Origin: Anderseniella sp964390445
GTDB taxonomy: Bacteria; Pseudomonadota; Alphaproteobacteria; Rhizobiales; Aestuariivirgaceae
Direction: 5' to 3'
Length of the DNA stretch: 24,449 bases
NCBI GenBank assembly: GCA_964390445.1
Contig: CAYMJJ010000033.1
Span: 1-24,449, forward strand
A model generated the notes under the pieces. That model saw only the letters and a list, made by a program, of their open reading frames with translations. It ran no database searches and was not told the DNA's origin. Of this stretch, positions 13,991-21,225 are shown piece after piece (the first letter of the stretch is position 1; every line of letters starts with the position of its first letter). A program made the translations under genes and the position numbers.

Positions 13991-15823
13991 CTAGTCGTTG
14001 AACTGCAGCTTGGCAAGGCGTGCATAAAGCCCACCCTTCCTGATCAGTTGCTCGTGCGTGCCCTCGGCCACCACCACGCCGCCGTCCAGCACCACGATTC
14101 GGTCGGCATTTCGCACGGTGGCCAGCCGATGTGCGATGACCAGTGTCGTGCGCTTCTTCATCAGTTCCTCGAACGCCGCCTGCACATAGCGTTCGCTCTC
14201 GGCATCGAGCGCGCTGGTGGCTTCATCGAGCAACAGCAATGGCGCGTCACGCAGCACCGCCCGGGCAATCGCCACCCGCTGGCGCTGCCCGCCGGACAGT
14301 GTCACGCCGCGCTCACCCACATCAGTGTCAAAACCGTCCGACAGCCGGGTGGCAAACTCGTCCACCCGCGCCAGGCGGGCAGCTTCCATCACCTCTTCAT
14401 GGCTGGCTTCGGGTCGTGAAAACCGGATGTTTTCCAGGATGGAGGCCGAGAAGATGACGGTGTCCTGCGGCACCAGCGCGATGCGCGAGCGCAGCTCCTC
14501 CAGCGCGACGTCGGCCACGTTGACACCGTCCACGCGAACCACGCCCGATTGCGGATCATAAAATCGCAGGATCAGGCCGAACAGCGTCGACTTGCCGGCC
14601 CCTGATGGACCGACAATGGCCACCGTCTCGCCCGGTTTCACCGCCACCGAGAGGCCGTGCAGCACAGGCTCGTTGGGCCTCGTCGGATAGGCGAACCGGA
14701 CATCCTCGAACGTGACCGCGCCATGGCCCGGCTGGGTGAGCACCGTGGGGTTGGCGGGGCTGGTAATTTCCGGCTCGGTGTCGAGCAGTTCCGACAACCG
14801 CTCTGCTGCACCGGCGGCAAGCTGCAGTTCGCCCCAGACCTCGGACAGCGACCCCATGGCACCGGCGGCAAACGCGGCATAGAGCAGGAACTGGCCAAGC
14901 GTGCCCGGCGTCATGTCGCCCGACAGAACCTCCTGCGCGCCATACCACAGGATGGCAATGATGGCACCGAAGGCCAGGAAAATGATCGCGGCGGTCAGCA
15001 TCGCGCGGCCCCTTGCGCGCTCGGCGGCGGCTTTGAAGGCGTCTTCCGTTGCAAGGTGGAATTTCTGGTCGATGCGGCGTTCCTGACCGAATGCCTGCAC
15101 CGCCTGCACCGAATACAGTGACTCCTGCGCGGTGGCGGCAGAGGCGGCAAGCGTGTCCTGCGCGCGCCGTGAAAGCGCCCGCACCCGGCGGCCGAAGAAC
15201 ACCATCGGCAGCACGATCAGCGGGATCACCAGCAGCACCATCGCCGACAGTTTCAGGCTGGTGATCATCAACATTGAAATCGCGCCGACCAGCATCACCA
15301 GGTTGCGCAACGCCACCGACACGGTGGATCCGAATACGTTCTTGACCTGCGTGGTGTCGGCAGTCAGGCGCGCCAGCACCTCGCCCGACTGGGTCTTGTC
15401 GTAGAATGCCGGCGACAGCTTGAGCAAGTGCGAGAACACCGCATCGCGCAGGTCTGCGGTCACCCGCTCACCGATCCAGGTGACGAAGTAGTAACGCCCT
15501 GCCGAAGACACCGCCAGTACCAGCACCACCAGCATCATGACGGAAAAGTACTGGTCAACAAAGTTGGCGTTCTCTTCGGAAAACCCATGGTCGATGACCC
15601 TGCGCACCGCAACCGGCACCACCAGCGTGGACGCCGCCGCCAGCACCAGGAACACACCAGCAGCCAGCATCTGCACCCGGTAGCGAAACAGGTACGGCAA
15701 CAGCCGCGTCAGCGGACGCAGGTTGTTTGATTTGGCACGCGGTTGACGTTCGTCGCTCCGGCCGGCCGTTTTGGCGGTGGTCTTGACGCCGGTCATCGGC
15801 GCATCTGCTTCATTACTGCTCAA
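13991..15823 (-). CDS. MsbA-like ABC exporter (fused permease/ATPase)
   Basis: The 610-residue half-transporter has six membrane helices (about 45-330) followed by a nucleotide-binding domain. That domain carries Walker A GPSGAGKST (405-413), the Q-loop VPQD (451-454), signature LSGGQ (509-513), Walker B LLLLDE (529-534) and H-loop His565. It would act as a homodimer exporting a lipid, peptide or drug. The first ~35 residues are polar and variable. Relatives are usually annotated as ABC transporter ATP-binding protein/permease; the lipid A flippase role of MsbA cannot be assumed. It is divergent from rpmE. Confidence 0.92.
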   Translation of the reverse strand: MSSNEADAPMTGVKTTAKTAGRSDERQPRAKSNNLRPLTRLLPYLFRYRVQMLAAGVFLVLAAASTLVVPVAVRRVIDHGFSEENANFVDQYFSVMMLVVLVLAVSSAGRYYFVTWIGERVTADLRDAVFSHLLKLSPAFYDKTQSGEVLARLTADTTQVKNVFGSTVSVALRNLVMLVGAISMLMITSLKLSAMVLLVIPLIVLPMVFFGRRVRALSRRAQDTLAASAATAQESLYSVQAVQAFGQERRIDQKFHLATEDAFKAAAERARGRAMLTAAIIFLAFGAIIAILWYGAQEVLSGDMTPGTLGQFLLYAAFAAGAMGSLSEVWGELQLAAGAAERLSELLDTEPEITSPANPTVLTQPGHGAVTFEDVRFAYPTRPNEPVLHGLSVAVKPGETVAIVGPSGAGKSTLFGLILRFYDPQSGVVRVDGVNVADVALEELRSRIALVPQDTVIFSASILENIRFSRPEASHEEVMEAARLARVDEFATRLSDGFDTDVGERGVTLSGGQRQRVAIARAVLRDAPLLLLDEATSALDAESERYVQAAFEELMKKRTTLVIAHRLATVRNADRIVVLDGGVVVAEGTHEQLIRKGGLYARLAKLQFND

Positions 15824-15906
15824 TTTGCGTTCCCTGCGTCGTCACCCCCGATGTCGGGCGGCCAGACCATACAGGTGCATCAACCACTGCTGCAACCCGC
15901 TAAGGT

Positions 15907-15945
15907 GGTTTGCCCGCCAGCCGCAAGCGCGGTTTGCCCGCCAGC
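15907..15945. repeat. 15-bp tandem-spaced direct repeat upstream of rpmE
   Basis: GGTTTGCCCGCCAGC occurs at 15907-15921 and again at 15931-15945 (period 24 bp). The copies sit just upstream of the putative rpmE promoter and within the leader/promoter region of the divergent ABC exporter gene. They could be regulator sites or a simple duplication. Confidence 0.5.
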
Positions 15946-15957
15946 GCGCAGGGGTGG

Positions 15958-15986
15958 TTGCACTCGCTGTCTGCCTCATGTATAGA
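15958..15986 (+). promoter_or_regulatory. Putative sigma-70-type promoter of rpmE
   Basis: TTGCAC (15958-15963) and TATAGA (15981-15986) are 17 bp apart, close to the housekeeping consensus. The start would fall near 15993, giving a ~94-nt leader before the rpmE ATG. Confidence 0.6.
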
Positions 15987-16086
15987 CCACGCCGGATTTA
16001 CCAGTTACCCCCGCATCCAGCCTGTTTGGTGCCTGCCTGTTCTGGCGTACGGCGCGCGGACGCGATGTTTGGAAAGACGATACGCC

Positions 16087-16308
16087 ATGAAGACCGACAT
16101 TCATCCCGACTACCACACCATCACGGTGACCAACACCGACGGTTCCAGCTTCCAGACCCGCTCGACCTGGGGCAAGGAAGGCGACAACCTGCAACTCGAC
16201 ATCGACCCGTCGACCCACCCCGCATGGACGGGCGGCAACGCCAACCTGCTGGATCGTGGCGGTCGCGTCAGCCGCTTCAACCAGAAGTTCAGCTTCCTAA
16301 AGAAGTAA
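16087..16308 (+). CDS. rpmE: 50S ribosomal protein L31 (zinc-free form)
   Basis: The 73-residue protein begins MKTDIHPDYH and contains TRSTWGKEGD and HPAWTGG, the alphaproteobacterial L31 pattern. It has no cysteine, so it is the C-minus form that cannot bind the structural zinc of classical L31. L31 helps link the large and small subunits. ATG 16087 is the family start; GGAAAG lies about ten bases upstream. The gene ends at a strong terminator. Confidence 0.96.
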   Translation: MKTDIHPDYHTITVTNTDGSSFQTRSTWGKEGDNLQLDIDPSTHPAWTGGNANLLDRGGRVSRFNQKFSFLKK

Positions 16309-16342
16309 GCGCAGCCCTCAACAGCGCTGCTGCACGAAAACG

Positions 16343-16371
16343 AAAAGCCCGGCTCATTGGCCGGGCTTTTT
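16343..16371. terminator. Intrinsic terminator shared by rpmE and rcdA
   Basis: AAAAGCCCGGC (16343-16353) pairs perfectly with GCCGGGCTTTT (16360-16370) around a six-base loop, with a T tract. On the opposite strand the stem is followed by TTTTCGTTTT, so it can also terminate the convergent rcdA transcript. Confidence 0.9.
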
Positions 16372-16401
16372 GCTGTCTGGAGCCTGAAGACCTTGCGCGG
16401 C

Positions 16402-16935
16402 TCAGGTGCGGCGCGCGTTGAACGCCTTCTGGATCATGTCCATCTGCGTGCTGACCTCATTCGCAGCCTCGCCGGTCAGCAGGGTCTCGTCCTGCTCGGC
16501 AATCATCACGTCCAGCGTCACGATGCGGTCGTGAAGGCGCAGCGAACGCGCGACCAGCGCCTGCAGCAGTTCGGGCATGGCGTCTTCATTGGTCAGCGGA
16601 CTGGCGTCACCGATGTTGTCGAGGCAGATGCGGCCCTTTTCCTGCTCGGCTTCCGCCCGGCTGATCTCGCCCGAACTGATGGCGCGCTGCAGCAGCAGCC
16701 ACGAGGCAAGCTGCATCAGCCGCGTGGTCAGCCGCATCGACTGGCTGGCGTAGGTGATCGAGCCCTGCTTGTCGAGACTGCGCACATCCTTGCGGCCATC
16801 ACCGTCCAGGTAGTTGGCGGTCTCCTCGATGAGACCCATGCCCTCCTGGAAAACTTCCTGGAACTGGCGCGACGCGGTGAAACGCGAAAGAAAATCGACC
16901 GGCATGGCGGACTCACGGTTGCTGTTTGAAAACAT
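16402..16935 (-). CDS. rcdA: RcdA-family (DUF1465) regulator of CtrA degradation
   Basis: The 177-residue all-helical protein matches DUF1465: MPVDFLSRFTAS at the N-terminus, GLIEETANYLDGDGR (~34-48), and the middle segment MRLTTRLMQLASWLLLQRA (~68-86) typical of RcdA. In Caulobacter RcdA is an adaptor that, with CpdR and PopA, delivers CtrA and other substrates to ClpXP during the cell cycle. ATG 16935 is chosen for AGGGG five bases upstream; a second ATG at 16905 is the other candidate. The next unit upstream on this strand is the terminator of the putative small RNA, so rcdA needs its own promoter in 16936-17084, where I could not pick a convincing one. Confidence 0.87.
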   Translation of the reverse strand: MFSNSNRESAMPVDFLSRFTASRQFQEVFQEGMGLIEETANYLDGDGRKDVRSLDKQGSITYASQSMRLTTRLMQLASWLLLQRAISSGEISRAEAEQEKGRICLDNIGDASPLTNEDAMPELLQALVARSLRLHDRIVTLDVMIAEQDETLLTGEAANEVSTQMDMIQKAFNARRT

Positions 16936-17084
16936 CTCTACCCCTGAATGACCCGGTGGACCGGGCCGGACTGTAAAACTCTGCACCGCGTCCGGTTTCA
17001 ATCGACAAGTCAATATGAACCAGAATCAGTGCTCAAGGCCACAGTACAAGCAATCGCAATGCCAGTTTCAGGGGATAACCGGCC

Positions 17085-17114
17085 AAAAAAAAGAGCCGCG
17101 AAAAATCGCGGCTC
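17085..17114 (-). terminator. Intrinsic terminator of the putative small RNA (or DUF1192 mRNA)
   Basis: GAGCCGCG and CGCGGCTC form a perfect 8-bp stem (17093-17114) with a six-base loop, and eight T residues follow on the minus strand (17092 down to 17085). It is among the strongest intrinsic terminators in the window. The nearest minus-strand gene ends 236 bp upstream, which is long for an ordinary terminator. Confidence 0.9.
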
Positions 17115-17177
17115 GAAAGTCTAACAGGGAGGCGTCAAACAGAGTGGAAAACCACTCGGGTAACCCAGAGGATTACG
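17085..17177 (-). ncRNA. Putative ~93-nt small RNA with four stem-loops and a CCUCCC loop
   Basis: On the minus strand four hairpins follow one another with only 0-4 unpaired bases. SL1 is GUAAUCC/GGGUUAC (17160-17176). SL2 is GAGUGG/CCACUC (17142-17157). SL3 is GUUUGAC/GUUAGAC (17119-17140, two G-U pairs) with loop GCCUCCCU. SL4 is GAGCCGCG/CGCGGCUC (17093-17114) followed by eight U residues. The predicted start from the upstream -10 box (about 17177) coincides with the base of SL1. C/U-rich anti-Shine-Dalgarno loops occur in several alphaproteobacterial trans-acting small RNAs. The alternative is a structured 3' UTR of the DUF1192 mRNA. No open reading frame of note is present. Confidence 0.6.
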
Positions 17178-17183
17178 GGTATG

Positions 17184-17216
17184 ACTATAGGGCGCAGTTC
17201 GTTACCAAATGGTTAA
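17184..17216 (-). promoter_or_regulatory. Putative CtrA-controlled promoter of the small RNA
   Basis: On the minus strand TTAACCATTTGGTAAC (17216 down to 17201) matches the CtrA consensus TTAA-N7-TTAAC at 8 of 9 defined bases. It overlaps the -35 position of a TATAGT -10 box (17189 down to 17184), the arrangement seen at CtrA-activated promoters in Caulobacter. GANTC methylation sites of the CcrM type lie just upstream at 17220-17224 and 17240-17244, and a TTTGATCAAA palindrome lies at 17227-17236. No good -35 hexamer is present, as expected for an activator-dependent promoter. Confidence 0.55.
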
Positions 17217-17349
17217 TATGATTCATTTTGATCAAATCAGACTCAAATTGTTCAGGTTACCAATCCACAAGCTGCATGATTTCAATGACTTGCCAAAACC
17301 TCACCTGACCGGCTGCCGACCACGCCAGACTGCCGCTAGGGTAGCAGGA

Positions 17350-17535
17350 TCACAACTTGAACACTGAGTCCGCCGCCTCGCGTGATGATTGCTTGGCCGA
17401 AATCGCCTGCTTCAGGCGCTCGATCTCGCGTTCGAACAGCTCGACCCGCTCACGAAGTTCTTCCACCGACAGCGTCGACAGGTCCTCGCCTGCTGCCGGC
17501 CCCGGCTTTGCCGGTTGTCTCAAATCCTCATCCAT
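17350..17535 (-). CDS. DUF1192 domain-containing small protein
   Basis: The 61-residue protein begins MDEDLRQP, continues LSTLSVEELRERVELFEREIERLKQAI and ends in AADSVFKL. This is the DUF1192 pattern: a short disordered N-terminus and an amphipathic coiled coil. GGAGG lies eight bases upstream of ATG 17535, which fixes the start within a longer open frame. Function is unknown. It is divergent from the quinone oxidoreductase gene and upstream of the putative small RNA on the same strand. Confidence 0.85.
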   Translation of the reverse strand: MDEDLRQPAKPGPAAGEDLSTLSVEELRERVELFEREIERLKQAISAKQSSREAADSVFKL

Positions 17536-17647
17536 CTGGTATGCCTCCGCTTGCCTCGCTCCGGCAGGGCCGTTATCAAGTCCGGCACCGATTATGCGGT
17601 TGCCGCATATGCATGACAACACCAGACCCGAGGCGCGACTTTTCACG

Positions 17648-18646
17648 ATGAGTACCATTCCTGCCAGCATGACCGCGATCACCATTCCCGAACCCGGTGG
17701 TCCCGACGCCCTCGTTCCTGCAACCATCGACACGCCGCAACCGGGGCCGGGCGAGATTCTCGTCAAGGTGGCTGCCGCCGGTGTCAACCGCCCGGACGTG
17801 CTGCAACGCCAGGGTGGTTATCCGCCCCCGCCCGGAGCACCGGAAACGCCGGGGTTGGAGATTGCCGGCGAGGTGGTGGCGCTGGGTGAGGGTGCAACCC
17901 GCTGGAAGGCCGGCGACAAGGTCTGCGCGCTGGTATCCGGCGGCGGTTATGCCGAGTACTGCGTGGTGCACGAAAGCAATGCCCTGCCGGTGCCCAACGG
18001 CCTGACCATGGCCGAGGCGGCCGGCGTGCCGGAAACCTTCTTCACCGTGTGGACCAACGTGTTCGAACGTGGCGCGCTGAAGCCCGGCGAAAGCCTGCTG
18101 GTGCACGGCGGCTCGTCCGGCATCGGCACCACCGCCATCCAGATCGCTTCCACCCTCGGTTCCACCGTCTACACCACCGCCGGTTCGCCTGAAAAGTGCA
18201 AGGCTTGCGAAGCCCTCGGTGCCACCCGCGCCATCAACTACCGCGAGGAAGACTTTACAGACGTGCTGCGCGAGGCGACGGGAAAGAAGGGTGTTGACGT
18301 CATCCTCGACATGGTCGGTGGCGACTATATCCAGAAGAACATCAAGGCTGCCGCCCGCGATGGCCGCATCGTCAACATCGCCTACCTGAACGGCTCCAAG
18401 GCCGAGGTGGATTTCCTGCAGGTCATGCTCAAGCGCCTGACGCTGACCGGGTCCACCCTGCGCATCCGCCCGGTCAAGGACAAGGCGTTGATCGCGCAAG
18501 CCCTGCTTGAGCACGTCTGGCCGCTGATCGAGGCCGGCAAGGTGAAGCCGCAACTGTTCAAGACATTTCCGCTCGCCGAGGCCAGCAAGGCCCACGCGCT
18601 GATGGAAAGCTCCGCCCACATCGGCAAGATCGTGCTGGAGGTATGA
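17648..18646 (+). CDS. NAD(P)H quinone oxidoreductase (zinc-free MDR family, PIG3-like)
   Basis: The 332-residue protein is a medium-chain reductase with a GroES-like N-terminal domain (AAAGVNRPDVLQRQGGYPPPPGAP, ~42-65) and a Rossmann domain with VHGGSSGIGTTAIQIA (152-167). The zinc ligands of alcohol dehydrogenases are absent, as in quinone oxidoreductases such as TP53I3/QorA. It would reduce quinones or reactive carbonyls with NADPH. ATG 17648 is the family-like start although no clear ribosome-binding site is seen. Confidence 0.9.
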   Translation: MSTIPASMTAITIPEPGGPDALVPATIDTPQPGPGEILVKVAAAGVNRPDVLQRQGGYPPPPGAPETPGLEIAGEVVALGEGATRWKAGDKVCALVSGGGYAEYCVVHESNALPVPNGLTMAEAAGVPETFFTVWTNVFERGALKPGESLLVHGGSSGIGTTAIQIASTLGSTVYTTAGSPEKCKACEALGATRAINYREEDFTDVLREATGKKGVDVILDMVGGDYIQKNIKAAARDGRIVNIAYLNGSKAEVDFLQVMLKRLTLTGSTLRIRPVKDKALIAQALLEHVWPLIEAGKVKPQLFKTFPLAEASKAHALMESSAHIGKIVLEV

Positions 18647-18737
18647 GGCCACTGGCAAGTTGGTGATCCTTTGCTAGACTGCCTGTTCTGCCGGCTACCC
18701 TCGCCGGTGGACAAACCGTCAGCAAAGGAGTTTCCCC

Positions 18738-19556
18738 ATGTGCAACGCCTGTGTCATCGAAAACGTCAAGCAACGCATGTTGTCCCGCCGCAGCCTGTTC
18801 AGGACCGCAGCAGCCGGAGCGGCGGCAGCGGCGACCGTCGGCACCAACATGGCGGCGCCTGCGCTGGCGCAGAACAGTTCGAAGCTGGCCGACCTGACGC
18901 ACGAGCTGTACGAGGAATTCCCGACGTTCTTCGGTGAACAGCAGTTCTTCAAGGAGCAGAAGTTCAACTGGAATGAACACAAGTTCAACCTGTTCGAACT
19001 GCGTGTGAACGAACACACCGGCACCCATATGGATGCCCCGCTGCACTTCTCCGAGAACGGCCAGTCAGTCGCCGAAGTGCCGGTTGAGAACCTCGTTTGT
19101 CCGCTGTGCGTGATCGACGTGAAGGCAAAGGCCGCCGACAACGCCGACTACCAGGTGACCCCCGATGACATCAAGGCCTGGACCGATGCCAATGGTGCCA
19201 TCCCCGATGGGGCGTGCGTGGCCATGAATTCCGGCTGGGCCGCCCATGTCGGCACCGACAAGTTCCGCAATGCGGACGGCGAGAACAAGATGCACTTCCC
19301 CGGCTTCCACATCGAAGCCACGCAGATGCTGACCGAAACCGGCGCGGTCGGCATGGCCGTCGATACGCTGTCTCTCGACTACGGCATCTCGCCAGACTTC
19401 GCCACCCACTATGCCTGGCTGCCCACCAACCGCTGGGGCCTGGAATGCATCGCCAACCTGGACGCCATGCCGGCCAATGGCGCCACGCTGATCCTTGGTG
19501 CCCCCAAGCATCGCGGCGGCTCGGGCGGCCCGGCCCGCGTCCTGGCGATGATGTAA
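18738..19556 (+). CDS. Cyclase-family metal hydrolase with Tat signal
   Basis: The 272-residue protein belongs to the cyclase/kynurenine-formamidase-like family. The metal-binding motif is HTGTHMDAPLHF (93-104; His93, His97, Asp99, His103). The N-terminus has a twin-arginine motif SRRSLFR (16-22), an alanine-rich core and an APALA-Q cleavage site near residue 44, so the enzyme is probably exported folded. Before it lies MCNACV, a CxxC in the n-region. AAAGGAG precedes the ATG by seven bases. Relatives hydrolyse N-formylkynurenine, isatin or other amides. The RraA-family gene follows 98 bp downstream; the substrate is not identifiable. Confidence 0.85.
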   Translation: MCNACVIENVKQRMLSRRSLFRTAAAGAAAAATVGTNMAAPALAQNSSKLADLTHELYEEFPTFFGEQQFFKEQKFNWNEHKFNLFELRVNEHTGTHMDAPLHFSENGQSVAEVPVENLVCPLCVIDVKAKAADNADYQVTPDDIKAWTDANGAIPDGACVAMNSGWAAHVGTDKFRNADGENKMHFPGFHIEATQMLTETGAVGMAVDTLSLDYGISPDFATHYAWLPTNRWGLECIANLDAMPANGATLILGAPKHRGGSGGPARVLAMM

Positions 19557-19570
19557 CGTTGATTCCTGGG

Positions 19571-19632
19571 CCCCGGCTCGCCGGCCGGGGCACAGCACAT
19601 TGATCCTCCGTGTCCCGGACCTGTTCCGGGAC
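19571..19632. repeat. Two adjacent GC-rich hairpins (REP-like)
   Basis: CCCCGGC/GCCGGGG (19571-19590) and GTCCCGGA/TCCGGGAC (19612-19632) are both perfect stems. The second resembles short dispersed palindromes common in alphaproteobacterial intergenic DNA. They fill the gap between the cyclase and RraA genes, ending 22 bases before the RraA start, and neither has a T tract. Confidence 0.5.
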
Positions 19633-19654
19633 CCAAGCCAGAACGGTTTCTTCC

Positions 19655-20308
19655 ATGACCACCCTTCTCAGCCGCATCTCGCAGCTCGAAACCTCCATGC
19701 TCGCCGACATCGACAAGTCGATCCGCGCCATGGACGCGGGGCTTCGCCGCATCAACCCCGGCCGCAAGCTGATCGGGCGCGCCCGCACGGCATCGTGCCG
19801 CAACGACTTCCTGACCGTCATGCGGGTGCTGGCCGACGCCGAAGCCGGCGACGTCCTGGTGATCGACGGGCGCGGCGGCAACCTGGCGCTGGCCGGCGAG
19901 ATGTTCGCCATGGAGGCCGCGCGCAAGCAGCTCGGCGGTATCATCATCGATGGCGGCGTGCGCGACAGTGCGGCCATGCAGCAGATCGACCTGCCCGTCT
20001 ATGCCCGCTTCGTGCACCCCGTCGCCGGCACCATCCAGCAGATCGGCACCATCCAGCAGCCGGTCACGTGTGGTAGCGTGGTGGTGAACCCCGGCGACAT
20101 CGTGTTCGGCGATGCAGATGGCGTGGTATGCGGCACCGACGCAGAACTTGACCAGCTGGTGGAAGCCGCAACCGGGCTGATGGCCAACGAGGAAAGGGCA
20201 TTTGCCGCCTTCAGGCAAGGCACCGGCCTGATGGACATGCTCAACTTCGAGGAGCACTACGCCAGCCGCGCCGCCGGCAAGCCGAGCGATCTGAAATACA
20301 CTTTGTAA
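19655..20308 (+). CDS. RraA-family protein (HMG/CHA aldolase-like)
   Basis: The 217-residue protein shows the RraA fold signatures: GRARTASC (41-48), GDVLVIDGRGG (65-75), GEMFAMEAARKQLGGIIIDGGVRD (81-104, with the Arg103-Asp104 pair that binds substrate and metal) and GDIVFGDADGVV. The family includes 4-hydroxy-4-methyl-2-oxoglutarate/4-carboxy-4-hydroxy-2-oxoadipate aldolases and regulators of RNase E. With a cyclase-family hydrolase upstream, an aldolase role in breakdown of an aromatic or branched acid is plausible but unproven. ATG 19655 is preferred over 19610, which lies in the hairpin region. No clear ribosome-binding site. Confidence 0.87.
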   Translation: MTTLLSRISQLETSMLADIDKSIRAMDAGLRRINPGRKLIGRARTASCRNDFLTVMRVLADAEAGDVLVIDGRGGNLALAGEMFAMEAARKQLGGIIIDGGVRDSAAMQQIDLPVYARFVHPVAGTIQQIGTIQQPVTCGSVVVNPGDIVFGDADGVVCGTDAELDQLVEAATGLMANEERAFAAFRQGTGLMDMLNFEEHYASRAAGKPSDLKYTL

Positions 20309-20315
20309 TGGCGTG

Positions 20316-20333
20316 CGCAATTCAGCAATTGCG
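20316..20333. terminator. Small hairpin after the RraA-family gene
   Basis: CGCAATT and AATTGCG form a perfect 7-bp stem with a four-base loop eight bases after the stop. It lacks a T tract and overlaps a candidate promoter for the next gene, so a terminator role is only tentative. Confidence 0.3.
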
Positions 20334-20357
20334 TTGAACGCTGCGCAGCATTATACA
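20329..20357 (+). promoter_or_regulatory. Candidate promoter and structured leader of trcR
   Basis: TTGCGT (20329-20334) and TATACA (20352-20357) are 17 bp apart. The following leader has two short stems, TGATCC/GGATCA (20379-20393) and AGAACC/GGTTCT (20396-20417), immediately before the GAAGGAG ribosome-binding site. Confidence 0.35.
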
Positions 20358-20431
20358 GACGCCCATTCCAAACATTCATGATCCACTGGATCAACAGAAC
20401 CACGTTTCAAAGGTTCTGAAGGAGACAACCC

Positions 20432-21211
20432 ATGTCCGATGCACCGCTGATGCCCAAGGCCACCGCCGTCTGGCTCGTCGACAATACGGCCCTGTCGTTT
20501 CGCCAGATCGCCGACTTCTGCAAGCTGCACGAGCTGGAAGTGAAAGGCATCGCTGACGGTGAAGTTGCTGTGGGCATCAAGGGCATGGACCCGATCGTGG
20601 CCAACCAGATCACCCGCGACGAGATCGAGAAGGGCGAGAAGGACAAGACCCACAAGCTGCAGCTTGCCAAGTCCAAGATCGTCGTGCCGCAGATGGCCAA
20701 GAAGAAGGGCCCGAAATACACGCCTGTGTCGCGCCGCCAGGACCGTCCCGACGCCATCACCTGGTTGCTGCGCTATCACCCGGAACTGGCCGACAGCCAG
20801 ATCATGAAGCTGGTCGGCACCACCAAGACCACCATCAACGCCATTCGCGAACGCACCCACTGGAACAGCACCAACCTGAAGCCGGTCGATCCGGTGACGC
20901 TCGGCCTGTGCACCCAGCTTGAGCTCGACCTTGCCGTGCAGAAGGCCGCCAAGCGCGCCCGCAAGGCCGGTGGCGAACCCGTACAGACACTGATGCCGGC
21001 GGAAGAAACCGTGCCGCCGCCATACGCGATTGCAGATGCGCCGTCCGAAGACGTTGACTCACGCGGCGACGAGACCCCGTCGCTGGACGACACCTTCAAG
21101 GACTTCTCCTCGACGGCCGGCCAGCCCAAGGAAGACGAAGAAGAGGAAGTCGATGCGGATTCGGTTTTTGCAAAGCTGAAGGATCTGAAGAAGCCCTCCA
21201 GGGACGAGTGA
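20432..21211 (+). CDS. trcR: TrcR (DUF1013) cell-cycle transcriptional regulator
   Basis: The 259-residue protein matches DUF1013/TrcR from its start: MPKATAVWLVDNTALSFRQIADFC (7-30), then HELEVKGIADGEVA. A second helix-turn-helix-like region lies at 105-145 (DAITWLLRYHPELADSQIM, then GTTKTTINAIR). The family is nearly confined to Alphaproteobacteria. The C-terminal ~75 residues are acidic and probably disordered, ending in a lysine-rich helix. AAGGAG precedes the ATG at ideal distance. TrcR is annotated as a cell-cycle regulator in Caulobacter; target genes cannot be inferred here. Confidence 0.88.
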   Translation: MSDAPLMPKATAVWLVDNTALSFRQIADFCKLHELEVKGIADGEVAVGIKGMDPIVANQITRDEIEKGEKDKTHKLQLAKSKIVVPQMAKKKGPKYTPVSRRQDRPDAITWLLRYHPELADSQIMKLVGTTKTTINAIRERTHWNSTNLKPVDPVTLGLCTQLELDLAVQKAAKRARKAGGEPVQTLMPAEETVPPPYAIADAPSEDVDSRGDETPSLDDTFKDFSSTAGQPKEDEEEEVDADSVFAKLKDLKKPSRDE

Positions 21212-21225
21212 TGCGGCCTGCCGGC

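Noticed and set aside
17015..17221. Open frame of 68 codons on the plus strand across the rcdA-DUF1192 gap
   Set aside because: It runs antisense through the four hairpins and terminator, has no ribosome-binding site, and its glutamine/asparagine-rich composition resembles no protein family.
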